This document shows positions 34,701-45,189 of a stretch of 64,000 nucleotides of DNA, in pieces. The stretch is from Sambucus nigra (lineage: Eukaryota > Streptophyta > Magnoliopsida > Dipsacales > Adoxaceae). The notes below the pieces were generated by a model. That model was not told the origin of the DNA. It ran no database searches and was given only the letters and a program-made list of their open reading frames with translations. The DNA is taken from NCBI GenBank assembly GCA_949130495.1, contig OX422217.1:543683137-543747136 (forward strand), written 5' to 3'. Position 1 is the stretch's first letter, and the number at the start of each line of letters is the position of its first letter. A program made the translations under genes and the position numbers.

Positions 34701-36770
34701 CTAGGGGCCATTTTGGGGCTAGTTTGGGTTTTCACCCTTAAACGGCTTAATTTCAAGCCTAAGCTATGTATTTTGAAATTATTGTCATATTCTCAAATTG
34801 GGAGACCCACGACTACGCAGTCAGTTCGTACAAATTACATTGATCACGTGCGAGGTGTTCGTGCCTCTTACGGGACCGTTTGGGGACTCGTTTGGGTTTT
34901 CACCCTCAAACAGTTTGTTTTTAAGCTTAATCGATATATTTTGAAATTATCAACATATTCTCAAATCGAGAAGCCCATGACTACGCGGTCAGCTTGTACA
35001 AGTTACATTGGTCCCGTATGAGGTGTTCGTGCCTTTAATGGGACCATTTGGGGGCTGGTTTGGGTTTTCACCATTTAAGAGCTTATTTTTAAGCCTAATC
35101 TATGTATTTTGAAATTATCGTCATATTATCAAATCGGGAGACTCGAAACTACGCGGTTAGTTTGTACAAGTTACATTGGTCCCGTGCGAGGTGTTCGTGC
35201 CTCATACAGGACCGTTTGGGGGCTGGTCTGGGTTTTCACCATTTAAGGGCTTATTTTTAACCCTAATCTATGTATTTTGAAATTATCATCATATTCTCAA
35301 ATTGGGAGACCCGCGACTACGCGGTCAGTTCGTACAAGTTATATTTGTCCCGTGCGAGGTGCCCGTGACTCATACGGGACCTTTTGGGGGCTGGTTTGGG
35401 TTTTCACCCTTTAAGGGGTTATTTTTAAGCCTAATCTATGTATTTTGAAATTATCGTTATATTATCAAACTGGGACACCCGCGTCTACGCGGTCAATTCG
35501 TACAAGTTACATTGGTCCCGTGCGAGGTGTTCATGCCTCTTACGGGGCAGTTTGGCGGCTGGTTTGGGTTTTCACCCTCAAACCGCTTATTTTCAAGCTT
35601 AATAGATATATTTTGAAATTATTGTCATATTCTCAAATCGGGAGAGCCCCGACTACGCGGTCAGTTCGTAGAAATTACATTGGTCCCGTATGTGGTGTTC
35701 GTGCCTTTTACGGGGCCGTTTGGGGGTTGATTTGGGTTTTCACCCTCAAACGGCTTACTTTTAAGCTTAATTGATATATTTTGAAATTGTCGTCATATTC
35801 TCAAATCGGGAGACCCGCGACTACGGGGACAGTTCGTACAAGTTACATTGGTCTCGTGCGAGGTTTTCGTGGCTCTTATGGGATCATTTAGGGGCTGGTT
35901 TGGTTTTTCACCCTCAAACGGTTTGTTCTTAAGCTTAATCTATATATTTTGAAATTATCCTCATATTCTCAAATCGGGATACCCGTGACTACGCGATCAG
36001 TTTGTACAAGTTACATTGGTCCCGTGCGAGGTGTTCATACCTCTTACGGGGCCGTTTGGGGGCTGATTTGGGTTTTCACCCTCAAATGGCTTGTTTTTAA
36101 GCTTAATCGATATATTTTGAATTTATCATCATATTCTCAAACCAGGAGACCCGCAACTACGCGGTCAGTTCGTACAAGTTACATTGGTCCCGTGCAAGGT
36201 GTTCGTACCTCTTATAGGACCGTTTGGGGTCTAGTTTGGGTTTTCACCCTCAAATGGCTTGTGTTTAAGCTTAATCGATATATTTTTAAATTATCATCAT
36301 ATTCTCTAATCGGGATACCCACGACTATGTGGTTAGTTTGTACAAGTTACATTGGTCCCGTGCGAGGTGTTCGTGCCTCTTACGGGGCGATTTGGGTGTT
36401 GGTTTGGGTTTTCACCCTCAAACGACTTGTTTTTAAGCCTAATCTACGTATTTTAAAATTATAGTCATCATCTCAAATAGGGAGGCCCGCGACTACGCAG
36501 TTAGTTCATACATGTTACATTGGTTCCGTGCGAGGTTTTCGTGCCTGTTACGGGGCCGTTTTGGGGTTGGTTTGGATTTTTACCCTCAAACAACTTGGTT
36601 TCAAAGCTAATCTACGTATTTTGAAATTATCGTCAGTATCTCAAACTGGGAGGCCCTCGACTACGTAGTCTGTTCCTACATATTACATTGGTCCAGTGCG
36701 AGGTGTTTGTGCCTCTTACAAGCCATTTGGGGGTTGGTTTGGATTTTCACCCTCAAATAGCTTGTTTTTA
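31700..36770. repeat. 168-bp satellite array, about 29-30 monomers
   Basis: The anchor TTCGTACAAGTTACATTGG (or variants) occurs at 31815, 31983, 32151, 32319, 32486, 32643 and so on to 36505 and 36673. Nearly every interval is exactly 168; the only larger departure is 157 at 32486-32643. Each monomer has a dyad with arms GGTCCCGT/ACGGGACC and inner GAGG/CCTC, then 'GGCTGGTTTGGGTTTTCACC', and 'TTTTGAAATTATC'. Because 168 is a multiple of three, open frames of up to 171 codons run through several monomers with a 56-residue period; these are more likely a by-product than genes. Confidence 0.97.
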
Positions 36771-37345
36771 ATATTTGATATAAATAACATGAAAGAAGCC
36801 AAATGATGCTAATATTTGAGGTAAACATGTGAATTGACAAAAGTAATGCAAAAGCACTAATCGTATGTATACCTCAATGACCACGTGCATTCCATTTCGA
36901 TCCCTCTCATCACGAATGTCACTTATGCCTTCCAGATTCTGAAAATATAAAAGATAAAAATCAACAATAGCAAGTGCGAATTGTATCAACAAAATAGAGA
37001 ATTATGAATATGATTATCAACAAAATTCAAGTTAAAAGATAAAACAGAATCTGAGAGAGAATGACCTCAAATAGAAGAATGATTAATAATAGTTGTGTTT
37101 TGTATGTTTCTTACATAAGAAATAATATAGTATAAAAAGTTTAAATGTTTGAATCTATATACGTAGAGGCTAGTCAATGAAAGGTGGGCACTAGGTTCTC
37201 GATGTACAAATATATATATTACACTACATAGTAAAATAAGTACTATAAAATTTGGGTGGGGCACATGCCCTGATCCAACATTGATCAAATTAAGCGACAT
37301 GGACACACACACGCATAAATACGCTGAATATGTTGGGAAACTTAC
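36771..37345 (-). other. Intron-like spacer around captured exons
   Basis: AT-rich sequence on both sides of the gyrase exon. Apart from that exon no coding block was recognised. A stretch read on the minus strand at 37140-37220 ('HREPSAHLSLTSLYVYRFKH') is open but matches nothing I know. Confidence 0.4.
36873..36938 (-). pseudogene. Captured host exon: DNA gyrase subunit A
   Basis: On the minus strand a 66-bp, 22-codon block is bounded by TTTTCAG before and GTATAC after, i.e. consensus acceptor and donor. It encodes GISDIRDERDRNGMHVVIE after a short 'NLE' start. This matches the conserved GyrA/ParC block usually written 'EGI.D.RDESDR.GMR.VIELKR'. Plants have a nuclear GYRA for plastids and mitochondria. 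Changes S to R and R to H at normally conserved positions suggest loss of constraint. It is in the CACTA element next to the satellite, in the same orientation as the transposase. Only this one exon was found, so it is a fragment, not a gene. Confidence 0.8.
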
Positions 37346-37411
37346 AGTTCCATATATGGGATTTGTAGCTGCCCATACGCTGCATCGAGCATTCAATGAT
37401 GCGTGGATACC
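37346..37411 (-). pseudogene. Captured host exon: MCM3 replicative helicase
   Basis: A 66-bp block on the minus strand encodes [20 protein letters not shown] then GT, followed directly by the donor GTAAGT. The MCM3 family has '[20 protein letters not shown]' here, between Walker B and sensor 1 of the AAA+ core. Two changes (V to W, A to T) are visible. The homology may extend a few codons upstream (37412-37440, 'KQVITDIAP' against 'QTVTIAKA'), but no clear acceptor was found. The acceptor side is therefore weaker than the donor side. With the gyrase exon 400 bp downstream on the same strand it could be spliced into a chimeric transcript. Confidence 0.82.
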
Positions 37412-37559
37412 AGGTGCGATATCTGTTATAACTTGTTTATAATAGATATTTGTTATAATCTGTTTATATATGCATACATGCGCGAAAATGCATATATATA
37501 CAGTGTATAAAGTGCATATATAGAAGAAAACAGGTGCTACGGTAACAATTCTAACACAG

Positions 37560-37700
37560 GATTCAGAATGTGAAGACTGAAATTTTGAATACCTGTTGCA
37601 CATTTGCCCATGATAAAGACTCAATTATTGAATACTTGTTGCACACAATCTGAAATTTTGCATACCTGCTGCACATTTGCAAATGAAAGAAACCAATTTA
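37560..37700. repeat. ~50-bp duplicated block (two to three copies)
   Basis: On the minus strand 'GCAAATGTGCARCAGGTAT' followed by 'AAAATTTCAG' occurs twice, with a third partial 'GTGCAACAAGTATTCAA'. Each copy contains CAG|GTAT and TTTCAG, so it looks like a duplicated short exon with splice sites. No protein match recognised. Confidence 0.5.
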
Positions 37701-37884
37701 CCTTAGTATAAGCATAAATAATTATTTAGTACACACTTAAACCCCAAAACTTAACCAAATAATATTTAAGGAAGTAACAATGAAGATACAATCAAAGAAA
37801 AGGAACATTAATCACAAGACATCACAAGACGAGTAAACTCACATGCTAGCATACAATAATGTGGGGTAGCTGACTTGATGCTTG

Positions 37885-38121
37885 TAAATTTTGTATCTTA
37901 TTCTGTCCTTCCAAAAATTGTTAAGGTACCCAAAATCCGGGTACCCAAAATTGGAAGGCCATAATGGTAAATTCGGGTACCCAAAAATTTTGTATCTTAT
38001 TCTAATTTTATGGTTGATTAAATGTACTATGAACAAAGCAACATCGTTAAGGATATCCTTATTTTAAAGCAACATTGTTAAGGATTTCTGGCCTTCCAAA
38101 TGGACTGAGAGTAGGTAATTG
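37885..38121. repeat. Inverted LTR-end fragment and local duplications beside element A
   Basis: 37959-37983 is the exact reverse complement of the first 25 bases of the 3' LTR of element A (48473-48497). It is flanked by two copies of 'AAATTTTGTATCTTATTCT' (near 37887 and 37985). A tandem 'AAAGCAACATYGTTAAGGAT' pair follows at about 38035-38090. This looks like damage or repair around the insertion of element A or an earlier relative. Confidence 0.65.
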
Positions 38122-38532
38122 TGGGTACCCGAATTTACCATCATGGACCCGGACGAGTAGCTTAATAAAAACGGCCCAAAATTCGGACCCCTCACCTGAA
38201 CTAAATAGAGTTACGACTTAGTCTCATTTGAGAACCTCGTATAGAGATATTCCAGGAGAAGGTGATGGACGTGGGGGAGTCCAACACCCCCACTCCCCGA
38301 GGACAGACATATATATATAATAAACCCTAAGCCTGGGGCAAAGGGCACGCACTGTATTCTTTGTAAACGCTCCCCGAAGTATATAGAAATAATACTGACT
38401 GCACCACCGTGGTCGTAGGCATTCTTGCTGAACCACGTACATACCGTATTGTGTGATTGGCATTTTACCTTCTTTATTTTCCTTGGTGATTGCGCTTCTC
38501 TCATTTATTTGTGTTGAATATAATTGTCACCC
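38122..38532 (+). repeat. 5' LTR of element A
   Basis: TGGGTACCCGAATTTACC...TCACC; pairs with 48473-48882. It contains a TATA-like ATATATATATAATAAA near 38308. The two reverse-strand frames in each LTR (e.g. 38211-38504) are conserved only because LTRs are copies. Confidence 0.9.
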
Positions 38533-38535
38533 AAT

Positions 38536-38553
38536 TGGCGCCGTCTGTGGGAA
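38536..38553 (+). promoter_or_regulatory. Primer binding site of element A
   Basis: TGGCGCCGTCTGTGGGAA, a sequence typical of Tat-lineage and related Gypsy elements, three to four bases after the LTR. Confidence 0.9.
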
Positions 38554-38598
38554 CGTTTGTCTTTCCTAAGAAAGCACACACCAACAAAGGAGTTCGAA

Positions 38599-40274
38599 AT
38601 GTCTGGTCACAGCAGTAATGCTCCTTAAGCAGGAGATATCCTAGAACAATCTGCTCCTCGCAGGATCAGATCTGAAGTTCGGCGTTCAGATCAAAGGGCT
38701 CTCCCAGAGAGGACAACCTCAGAAGAAAGCCAAGGACCAGCGAGGTCCACGTAAATCTCCATGTTGATTGATGCCTATGAGGCGAGGCACCAAGAGCAAA
38801 GGGAGTCCTCTCGCAAGCAGGAGGCTGAGAATTCTTGCCTCAAAAGGAAATTAGAGAAGATAGAGAAAGAGGTCCATCGCAGCACTAGGCGACGTCCGTA
38901 CCGCAATCCTATCCCTCAGGCGAGAAAGTCTCGCAGCTGAGGAAGGAGCCCTAGGCATGGATCCCAAAAGAGTGAAAGGCATGAGTCAAGCAACTACTCA
39001 CTCGAGAACCAACGATCGAATCGCCATTACAGTAGCCCAGCTCGCAGCAATGAGAACATACAGAATTTGGTCCGAAGGGAAATGGACCAACACCCAGCAC
39101 ATCGCGGCGCAAGATCGACTACCGAGCTTGTTAGACAAGATCTGAAGACCCATATGAAATCCCCTTTCTCAAAGGAAATAGAAGAGGAAGCCCCGAAGAA
39201 ATTCGCTATTCCAAGATTCAAGAATTATGGTGGAAAAACTGATCCCATTGATCACGTTAGGCAGTATAGGCAAGCCATGACCCTCTGGAACCATTGAGAT
39301 GCACTGATGTGCCGAATTTTTCCCTCGAGCCTGCATGACATGGTGCAGAAATGCTTCAAAAGGCTCCCTCACTGGTCTATTAGGAGCTTTGAGTCCCTGT
39401 CCGAGCTCTTTACGTCCCGCTTCATTACTAGTAGCTCCCATCCCAAAAGGATGGATGCTTTGCTAATAATGAAAAAGGCACCTCAAGAGTCCCTCCGAGA
39501 CTACGCAAAGCGGTACTGGGAGTTATTCAACGAGGTCGAGGATTTCTCGGAGTAGGTAACAGTGGCATCCTTTAAAATTGAGCTACTAGCTCCTCCCTTC
39601 TGTATCAGTGCCTGATGAAGAAAGAGTCCATGACCATCGATGACTCGATGGCTCACATCGAGAAGTACAGCAAGGTGGAGGAATTGACCCACCTCAGCAC
39701 AGGGGATAACGGTCGAACTAAGCTACCTCCCAAAGGCAACGACCAAGCTGAGAATCAGAAGAAAGGAGGAAAGAATGGGGGCAAGAATGGCTTCAAGAAT
39801 GGAGGCAAAAGCGACGTGTCAAAAGCATTTCAGGCAGTCAACACTATCTTCAGAGAACCGATTTACAAGATCCTCACAAAGATCAAAGATGAGCCATTTA
39901 TTAAGTTGTCTAAAAAGATGGGAGGAGATCCCTCAAAGAGAAACAACGCGCTGAGATGCGCTTTTCATAAAGAGGGAGGACATAAGATTGAGCATTGCAA
40001 ATCTCTTAAGTCCTGCCTCGAAGAATTGTCCCAGTCTAGGCATCTGACTGAGTTGGTGGAGAAAAATCCAGAGAAAGTCGCTGCCAATGGAGAAGCGAGA
40101 GCTGACAACGTACTCGAGGATGATGCTGGCCATGAATTCACAGTAATTCATGGGGAATCTGATATGAAGCAGATTCAGGGGAATTCAGCTCGGATGGAGG
40201 TAAAAAAGCTTACAACAGTTATACAAGCTTTCCATATCGATCCAGCAAAGACCCAATCAGGTAAACGTCGGTGA
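38599..40274 (+). pseudogene. Gag of element A, with early stops
   Basis: The ATG at 38599 opens 'MSGHSSNAP' and meets a stop after nine codons; further frames continue it. The capsid core lies at about 39130-39555 ('FAIPRFKNYGGKTDPIDHVRQY', 'SFESLSELFTSRFI', 'ESLRDYAKRYWELFNEVEDF'). Stops follow at 39298 and 39555. The last part (39615-40274) is Lys/Gly-rich with a CX2HX4HX4C knuckle (CAFHKEGGHKIEHC), the usual Tat type. It would coat RNA in the particle; here it is not translatable as one protein. Confidence 0.85.
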
Positions 40275-40304
40275 GCAGATGACGTCGACTATAGCAAACA
40301 TATC

Positions 40305-40727
40305 ATGTTCACAGATGATGATCTGGTGCGAGTGAAAACCCTACACCATGGCGCCTTGATCATTATGCTCAGGATTGCCAATTATGACGTCGATAAGTTA
40401 CTCGTCGACCAAGGAAGCTCATCCGAGGTAATGTGTCTCGATCTGTTCAGGAAATTGAAGTTGAGCGTCGCTGACTTGAAGGAGGCCAATGTACCTCTAG
40501 TTGGATTCGCTAGAAAAGTGACTATCCCACTGGGAAAGATTGTGCTACCGGTAAGGGCAGGAAGTATCTCTAAGATAATTGAGTTTGTGGTAGTCGACAT
40601 TGACTCGCCATACCAAGCCATCCTCGGCAGAGGATGGCTACATGCGATGAAGGCAGTCCCCTCAACCTACCATCAAAAACTCAAGTATGTGACCGAGCAA
40701 GGAGTAATGGAGATCCGTGGTGATTAG
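40305..40727 (+). CDS. Aspartic protease domain of element A
   Basis: 140 open codons. 'KLLVDQGSSSEVMCLDLFRK' holds the D-x-G-S active site in the form usual for Tat elements, and 'QAILGRGWLHAMKAVPSTYH' is the following conserved block. The ATG at 40305 is internal to the polyprotein. Separated from RT by stops at 40725 and about 40836. The active-site Asp is present, so this domain is better preserved than its neighbours. Confidence 0.85.
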   Translation: MFTDDDLVRVKTLHHGALIIMLRIANYDVDKLLVDQGSSSEVMCLDLFRKLKLSVADLKEANVPLVGFARKVTIPLGKIVLPVRAGSISKIIEFVVVDIDSPYQAILGRGWLHAMKAVPSTYHQKLKYVTEQGVMEIRGD

Positions 40728-40862
40728 GCGACGGAAAGAAGGTACTTCATAGCGTCCATCCTCCCTAGACTAGAGAAGAAGGCCGATAAGCCCAATGAGA
40801 AGGTCGAGGAACAAGAAGGTCAGATACCTTCAAAATAGTAGTTAAGGTATGGAAGAACGAGA

Positions 40863-41760
40863 GTGGAGGAGACTAGGCTCCTCCCCTCTAAGAGGGTCGT
40901 GGAAAACCTAGTGGAAGTTAGAGCTGGTGGTAGCAAGAAGGACACGGTATTCTTGATTGGAGCTTCTCTCACAGATCAAGAAAAAAAGGAATTGACGATT
41001 TTATTGAGAAGCAACATAGATGTTTTCGCATGGGAACCATACGAGCTGCCTAGAATTGATCCCAGCATGGTTTGTCATCGATTGCATGTCGACCCCACTT
41101 TCAAACCTATTACCCAGAAGGCACGGCGAACTGCGCCCGAGAAAGCAAAAGCCGTAGAAAGAGAAGTTGAGAAATTATTGGATGCAGGATCCATACGGGA
41201 GGTCCAATTCCCCAAATGGTTATCCAACCCAGTAGTAGTTCCAAAGGATAGCGGGAAATGGAGTTGCATCGACTTCACTGACCTTAATAGGGCTCGCCCT
41301 AAGGACCGTTTCCCCCTCCCAAAAATTGACCAATTACTGGACGCCAAAGCAGCTCATAAAAGAATGAGTTTTCTGGATGCATATTCGGGTGTCATAAGAT
41401 CCCTCTATATGCACCAGACCAGGACAAGACAGCATTTATCACCACCATCGGATTATACTGGTACAAAGTCATGCCCTTCGAGATAAAAAACGTAGGGGCA
41501 ACCTACCAGCGGCTGGTCACCAAGATGTTCAAAGACCAAATAGGAGACACCATGGAGGTCAACATAGACGATATGCTCGTAAAGAGTAGAAATAAATAAG
41601 ACCACCTCTCAGACCTATCGAGACCTTCGAGATCCTCAAGAAATACCGAATGAAACTCAATACGAGAAAGTGTTCTTTCGGTGTCCAGTCAGGAAAATTT
41701 CTTGGGTAATTGGTCAGTAAGAGAGGCATCGAGGCTATACCGGACCAGATCAACGCAATT
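40863..41760 (+). pseudogene. Reverse transcriptase of element A, frameshifted
   Basis: 40863-41386 contains 'PITQKARRTAPEKAKAV', 'LSNPVVVPKDSGKWSCIDF' and 'RFPLPKIDQLLD'. After 'FLDAYSG' a frameshift near 41386 moves the rest to another frame ('YKVMPFEIKN', 'GATYQRLVTKMF'). The catalytic box reads NIDDM (41561-41575) instead of YVDDM: the Tyr/Phe position is Asn, while both Asp are kept. A stop follows at about 41598. Not functional. Confidence 0.88.
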
Positions 41761-42360
41761 AACAGGGTACAACCCCCTCACACAATACGAGATATAAAAA
41801 AGCTCACCGGTATGCTCTCTACCTTGAACCGTTTCATCTCAAAGTCCTTTGAGAAATGCAAACCATTCTTCTAGCTCTTGAAGGGAAACAAGACAGTTGA
41901 ATGGAATCAAGATTGCTCGTGAGTATTGAATGAGCTCAAGGACTACTTTAGCTCGCCACCCCTGCTCGTCATACCCTAAGAAAGAGATTCCTTGTACTTA
42001 TACCTCGCCATTTCCAACCACGCCGTGAGTTTTGCGCTGGTGTGCGAGAAAGTAGGAATTCAGCACCTCATTTACTACGCGAGCAAGACACTATTAGAGG
42101 CTGAGCAACGGTACCTACCACTAGAGAAGATCGCCTTCGCACTCGTAGTAGCTTCAAGGATGCTGAAGCACTAATTTGAAGCTCACACCATCATTGTTCT
42201 TACATCGTACCCCCGTAAAGCAATCCTGAGGAAAGTGGATCTATCGGGTAGACTAACTAAATGGTCAGTCGAGCTCGGACGATTTGACATCTAATTTCAA
42301 CCAAGGAATGCAATCAAGGGAAAAGTCCTTGCTGATTTCATAGCTAAATTCACAGGCGAA
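41761..42360 (+). pseudogene. First RNase H of element A
   Basis: Block order is 'INRVQPP' near 41760, 'LTGMLSTLNRFISKSFEKC', then 41992-42174 'LYLAISNHAVSFALVCEK', 'YYASKTLLEAEQRYLPLEK', and 'LTKWSVELGRFDI' near 42258. The first catalytic Asp position appears as an Ala/Ile-type change ('YLAIS'), common in the Tat-lineage first RNase H, which is often catalytically degenerate. Several TAG/TAA stops. Confidence 0.75.
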
Positions 42361-42384
42361 CATCCTCTACACCAACTTCAACCC

Positions 42385-42800
42385 ATGAAGCATGGAGAGA
42401 ACCGCGCAATAGAGGGAGTTCAGAAATTATTTGTTGATGGAGCCTCCAATTCAAAGGGGGCAGGAGTGGGCATTATGCTTGTTACTCCAGAAGATACAAC
42501 GCTCGAACAGGGAATCAGGCTCGAATTTGAAGCCTCCAATAATGAAGCAGAATATGAAGATTTGATAGCCGGCCTCCAAAAGGCACACACTTTAGGAGCG
42601 AAGCAATTACAGGTGTTCGGTGACTCACAATTAGTCTCCAATCATATAAGTGGAGACTACAACGCAAGAGATGAAAGAATGGCGGCTTATCTCGCCTTGG
42701 ACAAAAGGCCAATGGCTAGCTTCGAGGAAGTCAGTGTCCAGAAATTTCCCAGAGGATAGAACAACCACGTTGACGCCCTGGCAGCCCTGATCTCGACAAT
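42385..42800 (+). pseudogene. Second (archaeal-type) RNase H of element A
   Basis: 'LFVDGASNSKGAGVGIMLV' (first Asp), 'ASNNEAEYEDLIAGL' (Glu), 'LQVFGDSQLVSNHISGDY' (Asp) and, after one stop at 42757, 'NNHVDALAALIST' (last Asp). All four acidic positions are visible, so this domain is intact apart from one nonsense codon. An additional RNase H of this kind is the diagnostic trait of the Tat/Ogre lineage, thought to take over RNA-strand removal. Confidence 0.88.
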
Positions 42801-42810
42801 CAATTCTAAC

Positions 42811-44114
42811 TTGAAAAGAACGATCCCCATCGACTACCTCGCTCACCCGAGCATCAACCAGAGCGACGAGCTACCAGGCGTGGAACATGTGCTCCAGATT
42901 AAGTTAGCACCCAGTTGGATGGACCCTTTAAGGGACTATTTGAGGGATCATGCACTTCCAAGCGATAGGAAGATCGCTCATCAGATAAGAGTCAAAGGTG
43001 CTCGCTTTCACTTATCTCCTGAGGGCAAGCTGTATAAGAGATCGTTCTCCGGCCCTTACCTACAATGCGTTCACCCGAGAGACGTCGATAAGATTCTATA
43101 TGAGATCCATGAAGGAATCTATGGGAGACATATAAGAGGAAGATCACTAGCTTTTTGAGCTATGAAGGAAGGCTACTGGTGGCCATATATGCAAAAAGAT
43201 TCAGCAGTGTACGCTCGCAAGTGCAAGAAATGTCAACTACACGCCCTTATGGCTCACCAACCTGCCAATGACCTACGAACACTCACCATGCCCTGGCCCT
43301 TCGCCCAATGGGGAATGGACATCGTAGGACCATTTCCTACATATGCTGGCAACTGTAAGTATCTGTTGGTCGTAACGGATTACTTTACCAAATAGCTCGA
43401 GGCAGAGCCACTGGCAAACATTCGAGATGAAGATATGATGAGATTCATATGGAAAAACATAATTACTCATTTTGGAATTCCCAGAACCATCATCACTGAC
43501 AACAGAACACAGTTCGAAAGTGGCCCTTTCCAGAGTTTCTGCAATGAGCACGGGATCAGGCACTATTTGAGCTCGGTGGCGTATCCTCAGAGAAACGGTC
43601 AAGCTGAAGCTTCCAACAAAATAATGATGGATGGGTTAAGAAATGATTAGAGCGAGACAAAGTCACATGGGTGAATGAACTTCCACATATTCTGTGGGCG
43701 TACCACACTACCCTACGATGGGCAATGGGGGAAACCCCATTTTCACTAACATATGGAATGGAAGCGGTCATCCCGTTAGAAGCAGGCCTACCAACTATGA
43801 GGTCCACCCTTGTCGACCAGGGCCAGAATGATGCAGCATTTCTCGCTGAACTCGACCTAGCCGACGAACGCAGAGAAGTTGCCTTAGTGAAATTAGCGAG
43901 CTATCAGCAACAGATCGCAAAACACTATAACAAGAAGGTCAATCCAAGGGCATTCCAAGTTGGTGACTATATCCTAAAGAAAGTCCTTGCCAGCGCAGTA
44001 AAACCATCAAATGGAAAGTTGGGGCCAAACTGGGAAGGATCATTCAGGATAATAAGAGATGATCTGCAAGGAGCCTATCACTTAGAAACGCTGGAGGGCA
44101 GAGAGATACCCTGA
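42811..44114 (+). pseudogene. Integrase of element A
   Basis: HHCC module: His in 'EIHEGIYGRHIRG', Cys in 'ARKCKKCQ' (43213-43236), with a stop at 43156 between. Core Asp in 'WGMDIVGPFP' and 'IITDNRTQFES', and Glu in 'NGQAEASNK'. C-terminal block 'FQVGDYILKKV' and 'GKLGPNWEGSFRI' ends at 44112. Stops at 43394 and 43648 and a frameshift near 43660 break it. No chromodomain, as expected for Tat elements. Confidence 0.88.
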
Positions 44115-45189
44115 GCATGGAATGCGGAAAATCTTAAGAAATTCTATTTCTAGTTTTTTCTTGAGATTTTTTACCAGATTTATGAAAATGGCAACTTATT
44201 TACTTATGATTAATAAAAGTTATTTGGCAGTTGCATTCTATGTGGTGTTAGTTAACTAATATAAGAACTTTATAACTTGCACACCCTTTCCAAGTGACAG
44301 GCACAATACTCAATACACGATAGCAGGGAAAACACCCTCCTCAAGTTTTCGTTATGAAGCATGAACAACCTCTCAGCATTGCCCCTGGGAATATATGAAG
44401 CCCTACAGGAGATCCTTAGGCAATTCGGCCAAGTCAAATTGGTCGCCAAACAATGTTTGGTCAACAAAACCCTGATCTGATAGAGCATCCAAACACCAGG
44501 TGTGTCCTCGCCAATTGCCACACTTAGGCCTAAGGGAGTGTGACGACACGACCTAAAAGGTAAAGCAAGGAAGAATGGTATCTCATAAGCATACTGTACT
44601 GGAGGGACACTTACTCGACAATGCAAACCTACCAATCGAGTCGGCCAAGAGAGGCCCAAGATTATTAAGTAAAGAATAAGTGATGCAAAAACTATGGAAC
44701 ACTTGTTTAGTCGGCGAGTTCGCCGAAAACATAAATTTTATATTACTTCATCACAACAAAAATGGACAACCAGTGTATAATTGGAGATATCACCCAAGCA
44801 TTAATACTAAATTTATTCATTACATATGTGTACAGAGTTACAACTGGTAAAATCTTAATGAGGTTAAGGCCTCTAAATAAGATAATCAGCCACTTATGCT
44901 CTTCGACCGTCATTCGGATGAGGAGCTAATTCCTCCTCGACCTCATTCGCATCTGACTCCAATAGCAGCCGAGGGATGGCATCGATGGGGATCCACTAAT
45001 CATACCACCTGAAGGGGTTAGGCCTTAAAGTGGAAGGGAAATATCATGGCGATACTAGAGTATTGAGTTCCTTAGAACTTGTAGCTCCCTTAGGGCACTC
45101 AACCATCCCCTGATAAAAGCGAGCTCTTCAAACTCTGTCAGCCTCGTCGGAGCATCAACCAAACCTTGGTCATAACCCTCAGCCCATAC
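44115..45189 (+). other. Spacer between pol and antisense region of element A
   Basis: 3' of pol: AT-rich at first, with AATAAAA near 44212. A minus-strand frame at 44659-44270 has no recognised domain. Nothing else supported. Confidence 0.4.

Noticed and set aside
35949..36464. 171-codon frame as a real repeat protein gene
   Set aside because: Explained by a monomer length divisible by three; no start context, promoter or unique sequence.
31815..36770. Satellite array as a CRISPR array
   Set aside because: Units are contiguous 168-bp tandem monomers without unique spacers, and the context is a plant transposon.
37067..37624. 185-codon minus-strand frame as one gene
   Set aside because: Only the 22-codon MCM3-like block is protein-like; the rest runs through the splice donor into AT-rich intron-like sequence.
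38211..38504. 97-codon minus-strand frame, repeated at 48569-48853
   Set aside because: Lies wholly inside the two LTRs of element A; conserved because LTRs are copies.
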